From contig CAZARI010000001.1 in the NCBI GenBank assembly GCA_964487545.1, positions 1 to 64,000 on the forward strand: a DNA stretch of 64,000 bases. The letters run 5' to 3'. Shown here piece after piece: positions 60,787-64,000 of the stretch (position 1 is the first letter of the stretch; each line of letters opens with the position of its first letter). Source of the stretch: SKUL01 sp964487545. Lineage in GTDB: Bacteria > Bacteroidota > Bacteroidia > Flavobacteriales_D > SKUL01. The notes under the pieces were generated by a model that was not told where the DNA came from, searched no databases, and saw only the letters and a program-made list of their open reading frames with translations. The position numbers were made by a program, and so were the translations under genes.

Positions 60787-63049
60787 ACGGCCACCGACAT
60801 ATCGCTTTTTGTTGACGAGCATGTGGGTCGTCTTCCTCTTTTCGGCTTGCAATAACACCAAACATCTGCCGGAAAATGAAGCGCTGTACGTTGGAGCCAA
60901 AGTGCAGTTCATTGCCGATCATACGATTGAAAAAGAATCTGAAATACTGGAGGAAATTGATGAGGTGATAAAGCCCGAACCCAACCGAAAAATCTTTGGT
61001 ATGCGACCCGCCTTGTGGATTCACAATCAGGTAAAAGAGCCCGAAAAAGAAAAGGGACTGAAGTTTTGGTTGAAGTATAAACTCGGCAAACCACCCGTGG
61101 TCATGTCAGATGTTCGTCCTCATTCGGTAAGCAGACTCATTGAAAACCGGCTCTATAACCACGGCTATTTCAACAATTTGGTAAATTTTGAGGTTGACAG
61201 TACGGGGTATAAAAAAGCGAGGATTATCTATTCTGCTACGCTCGACCGGCCCTACCGCCTGGACACCATTCTGTTCGAGAACAGAGACACCACCATTTTG
61301 GGCAATGAAATCATAGAAGCGCAAAATGAAACCCTGTTGAAGTCTGGCAACCGATACAGCCTGAGCACCTTTCAGGATGAACGCAACCGCATTGACCGAA
61401 CGCTAAAAGACAGTGGCTATTACTACTTCAACACCGATCACTTGTACATCACTGCCGACACTACCATTGGCAACAAAAAGATGAATGTTTTTTTATCGCC
61501 AGCGGCCAATATTCCACCCGAGGCCGAGTTGGTTTATTCGCTGCGCCGAATTCGCGTTTATACCAATTATCAGCTTGGCGATGAAGATCGGATGAGCACC
61601 GGAGCCGACAGCGCGATTTATAATCAAATTGAATTTTATAGCGATACCGCAGTCAATTACTTCAGACCAAAAGCCCTTGAACGATCGATATTTCTCGAGT
61701 CAGGTGAAAAATACTCGCGCGAAAAGCATGAACTCACCCTAAACCGATTGATGGGCTTGGGTGCCTTTAAATTTGCCGACATCCGTTTTTCACAAACGGG
61801 CGACAGCCTTTCGGGCTTGCTTGACGCCGATATCTACCTCACACCCATGGATAAAAAGAACATCCGTGCAGAGCTGGAAATGGTGAGTAAATCGAACAAC
61901 TTTACCGGACCGCGACTTACGGCTAGCTGGCTCAACCGAAATATATTTGGTGGAGCTGAATTGCTAAAAATTGATTTAAGTGGCGGTGTGGAAACCCAAC
62001 TTGGCGGAATTTCGGAGGGAAGCACTTCAAGTGATTTCTTCTCCTATCAATTGGGTGTCGGTGCAGAGCTTCAGGTTCCGCGTTTTCTCACGCCATTTAG
62101 GCTTCGCTATAACAGCCGATTTGTTCCTAAAACCAATATTCGCGCGAGGTATGAGCTGGTTAAGCGTGTGCAGTATTTTCAGCTCAACTCGGTAACCACC
62201 AGTTTTGGTTATACCTGGAAACCCAATTTGAGCATTCAGCACGAGTTGAATCCAGTGGCCATTACGTTTACCCAGCTCACCCAGATCACTCCGGCTTTTG
62301 AACAGCTAATGGAAGAGAATCCCTTTCTGGAAAACAGCTTTGCCGAACAATTCATCCTCGGACCCGAATATCAGTTCACGTACAACGACCAAGAACAAAG
62401 CAACTTACGAAACAACATATACTTTATTGGCGGGGCTGATGTTTCCAATCCGGCCGGTGTGCTAGGAAAGGTGTTCTCCACCTATTCCAGATTTACTGCC
62501 GACTTCCGGTACTACTTTCAACTCGGCAAAAAAAGCAAGTTGGCCAGTCGCGTATACGCCGGAGTCGGTATTCCCTATGGCCATTCCCGACAACTGCCAT
62601 ACGTTAAACAGTTTTTTGCAGGCGGTCCTAACGGTGTGCGGGCGTTTCGTGCGCGCACTCTCGGACCAGGAACCTATAAAATTGACGAAGAAAAAGTAGC
62701 GACGGGTTTTCTCGATCAAAACGGTGACTTGAAGCTGGAATTCAATCTTGAATATCGCTTTGACATCTATGGTTTTCTAAAGGGTGCTGTATTCGTAGAT
62801 GCCGGAAATATCTGGTTAATGAATGAAAACCCAAGCCAACCCGGAGCTGCGTTTAATCAAGAAACGTTTCTTAACGAACTCGCTGTTGGCGGTGGTTTAG
62901 GTTTACGGATGGATTTCAGTTTTTTTGTGTTACGGTTGGATATGGCTGTTCCGCTGCGAAAGCCTTATCTGCCCGCGGACGAGCGCTGGGTAAAGGACAT
63001 CACCAAGGAGCGCCCGGTGCTGAATATCGCCATCGGCTATCCGTTCTGA
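60779..63049 (+). CDS. BamA/TamA-family outer-membrane protein, lipoprotein form
   Basis: About 756 residues from the ATG that overlaps the TamB stop. A lipoprotein signal ends in LFSAC (Cys24), followed by NNTKHLPENEALYVGAKV, a start typical of the Bacteroidota TamA-like family. POTRA-like domains occupy about residues 45-350, and a 16-strand Omp85 barrel follows. The barrel includes FAGGPNGVRAFRARTLGPG, the VRGF-type loop 6 motif (here VRAF), and ends in IAIGYPF with the terminal Phe expected of outer-membrane barrels. An in-frame ATG at 60725 would lie inside tamB and disrupt the signal peptide. Confidence 0.92.
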   Translation: MNKRPPTYRFLLTSMWVVFLFSACNNTKHLPENEALYVGAKVQFIADHTIEKESEILEEIDEVIKPEPNRKIFGMRPALWIHNQVKEPEKEKGLKFWLKYKLGKPPVVMSDVRPHSVSRLIENRLYNHGYFNNLVNFEVDSTGYKKARIIYSATLDRPYRLDTILFENRDTTILGNEIIEAQNETLLKSGNRYSLSTFQDERNRIDRTLKDSGYYYFNTDHLYITADTTIGNKKMNVFLSPAANIPPEAELVYSLRRIRVYTNYQLGDEDRMSTGADSAIYNQIEFYSDTAVNYFRPKALERSIFLESGEKYSREKHELTLNRLMGLGAFKFADIRFSQTGDSLSGLLDADIYLTPMDKKNIRAELEMVSKSNNFTGPRLTASWLNRNIFGGAELLKIDLSGGVETQLGGISEGSTSSDFFSYQLGVGAELQVPRFLTPFRLRYNSRFVPKTNIRARYELVKRVQYFQLNSVTTSFGYTWKPNLSIQHELNPVAITFTQLTQITPAFEQLMEENPFLENSFAEQFILGPEYQFTYNDQEQSNLRNNIYFIGGADVSNPAGVLGKVFSTYSRFTADFRYYFQLGKKSKLASRVYAGVGIPYGHSRQLPYVKQFFAGGPNGVRAFRARTLGPGTYKIDEEKVATGFLDQNGDLKLEFNLEYRFDIYGFLKGAVFVDAGNIWLMNENPSQPGAAFNQETFLNELAVGGGLGLRMDFSFFVLRLDMAVPLRKPYLPADERWVKDITKERPVLNIAIGYPF

Positions 63050-64000
63050 CCTTGATGAATTCTTTGTAAAAGCAATGATACCGAGTTGGGTTCGAGGTGA
63101 AGTTTTGCCGCTTCGGAATACAAATGGTTCATCAACTCGCCTTCCGGAAGTGGTTCGTCGTTGGTGATAAACCGCCGTTCAAATAGAAAAGATTCCAGTT
63201 CTTCGATTTTTCCAGTTCTAAAACCCGCAATGGTTTTATTTCGGAGCGCATCGAGCAGTTCTTCCGGAACACCGTGCAAAGTGTTCAATAATTCATCTGT
63301 ATCATCGATAAAAGTAGAGGAAACGGCTCCCGAGTCAAGCAAAACTTCGCGGTCGATGGGTTTTGAGCGACCGGTTTGATACAGCTTCTGATAAATCTGA
63401 ATCAAATCCACACGACGGTGCATTTCGTGGTAAATACGGTCCCAGTTTGACGGTGCAAACAGCGGTGGCTTGTTGGCCATCGACTCCACCTGTCCCCAGA
63501 ATCGAATTTGATGACGAAGAAATTCATACAACAACTGCACGTCATCCGTCAGATACCACAAATGTAGTTGAGAAACCGGATGCATCATTAGGTTGAACTG
63601 TGGCACGCCTACCCTTCGGCCATATTGCCAATGGTTGTCAGATTCCGGTGCCGGAACATTTTCAGTTCGGTCACTTCGCGTTGGAACTTGATCCCAATCG
63701 ATGGCTTTTCCTTCTGCACCTTCCAGATCAATCACTTTGTACTGTATATCCCGGTGAAGCTGCAACCGCTCCTGCCATTTGTTTACTTCATCTTCTTGAG
63801 CAGTAAAGTAAAACACCTGTCGACCGATTTTGCTGATTTCGATCAATGCCTCAATAATGGCTTGTGCGCGCACATCATCGCTATTGGCCAATAATTCATC
63901 GGCAAATAACGGCAACCTGTAATTTTTCTCCTGTGTTTCGATATAGGCCAGCCGAACGGCCAGCAGCAACTGAATTCTGGTTCCGGTAGAAAGTTGGTTG
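63037..64000 (-). CDS. SMC/YhaN-like ATPase, 3' portion (truncated by window edge)
   Basis: The reading frame enters from beyond the right edge. The visible 320 residues start with the ABC-type signature LSTGTRIQLLLAVRLAYIE, the C-terminal head of SMC/Rad50/YhaN proteins. The Walker B-like LPLFADELLANSDD and a switch segment QVFYFTAQEDEVNKW follow. The remaining about 220 residues are a mixed helical extension with no motif I recognise, ending LLQRIHQGQNG. The N-terminal head and coiled coil must lie to the right. Such ATPases usually pair with an SbcD-like nuclease; no partner is visible. The stop overlaps the convergent TamA stop by 13 bases. Confidence 0.75.
   Translation of the reverse strand, partial: NQLSTGTRIQLLLAVRLAYIETQEKNYRLPLFADELLANSDDVRAQAIIEALIEISKIGRQVFYFTAQEDEVNKWQERLQLHRDIQYKVIDLEGAEGKAIDWDQVPTRSDRTENVPAPESDNHWQYGRRVGVPQFNLMMHPVSQLHLWYLTDDVQLLYEFLRHQIRFWGQVESMANKPPLFAPSNWDRIYHEMHRRVDLIQIYQKLYQTGRSKPIDREVLLDSGAVSSTFIDDTDELLNTLHGVPEELLDALRNKTIAGFRTGKIEELESFLFERRFITNDEPLPEGELMNHLYSEAAKLHLEPNSVSLLLQRIHQGQNG

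Noticed and set aside
1..64000. tRNA, rRNA, riboswitch or insertion-sequence signals
   Set aside because: Reading through the intergenic regions I found no cloverleaf, rRNA-like sequence, transposase gene or terminal inverted repeats that I could support.

Overview
The window is a stretch of a Bacteroidota chromosome, most likely from the Flavobacteriales side of the phylum (the order is inference). The evidence is a type IX secretion (T9SS) C-terminal sorting domain, PorP/SprF and PorE-like proteins, a propeller/SpoIIE lipoprotein sensor, a TamB plus lipoprotein-TamA pair, and repeated TAnnTTTG promoter elements, the -7 signature of the Bacteroidota primary sigma factor. Genes are densely packed with many 1-22 bp overlaps. 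No rRNA, tRNA, CRISPR array, insertion sequence or prophage was recognised.

Region 1 (about 0.9-17.6 kb) is a surface-polysaccharide locus. A leftward eight-gene run (9290 to 947) encodes a dTDP-keto-sugar isomerase and aminotransferase, three glycosyltransferases, two O-antigen polymerase/ligase-like membrane proteins and a WcaJ-type initiating sugar transferase. A rightward, visibly AT-richer five-gene block (9611-14483) encodes a flippase, three glycosyltransferases and a methyltransferase. It is followed by a second, leftward flippase (14501-15793). The layout suggests a mosaic of two polysaccharide modules. A thioesterase, a further glycosyltransferase and the tRNA hydroxylase MiaE close the region.

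Region 2 (18-22.5 kb) holds a small DUF551 protein coupled to a secreted alpha/beta-hydrolase-like protein, a TetR regulator, and Tex. Region 3 (22.9-31.1 kb) is a T9SS triad: a giant HYR-repeat adhesin-like protein, a PorP/SprF protein and an OmpA/PD40 protein. The giant gene carries a near-perfect 738-bp internal tandem duplication.

Region 4 (31.1-46.3 kb) contains a DEAD-box helicase, an acyltransferase, two tandem M1 metallopeptidases, a 1241-residue propeller/Y_Y_Y/SpoIIE phosphatase, a DNA/RNA non-specific endonuclease, a DUF4833-like protein, a PorE-like OmpA protein and QueE. Region 5 (46.6-54.9 kb) is a leftward run of a P-type ATPase, phosphoglycerate mutase GpmI, a natural fusion of a beta-phosphoglucomutase-like and a trehalose-phosphatase domain, and a GH65 disaccharide phosphorylase. 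The last two form a coherent trehalose/beta-glucose-1-phosphate route.

Region 6 (54.9-64 kb) has an unrecognised 178-residue protein, the TamB/TamA outer-membrane assembly pair, and the 3' end of an SMC/YhaN-like ATPase gene that runs off the right edge. No wholly new system is demonstrated. The best leads are the sugar-phosphatase fusion beside GH65, the mosaic glycan locus, the homogenised repeat in the T9SS substrate, and promoters placed only a few bases before start codons.
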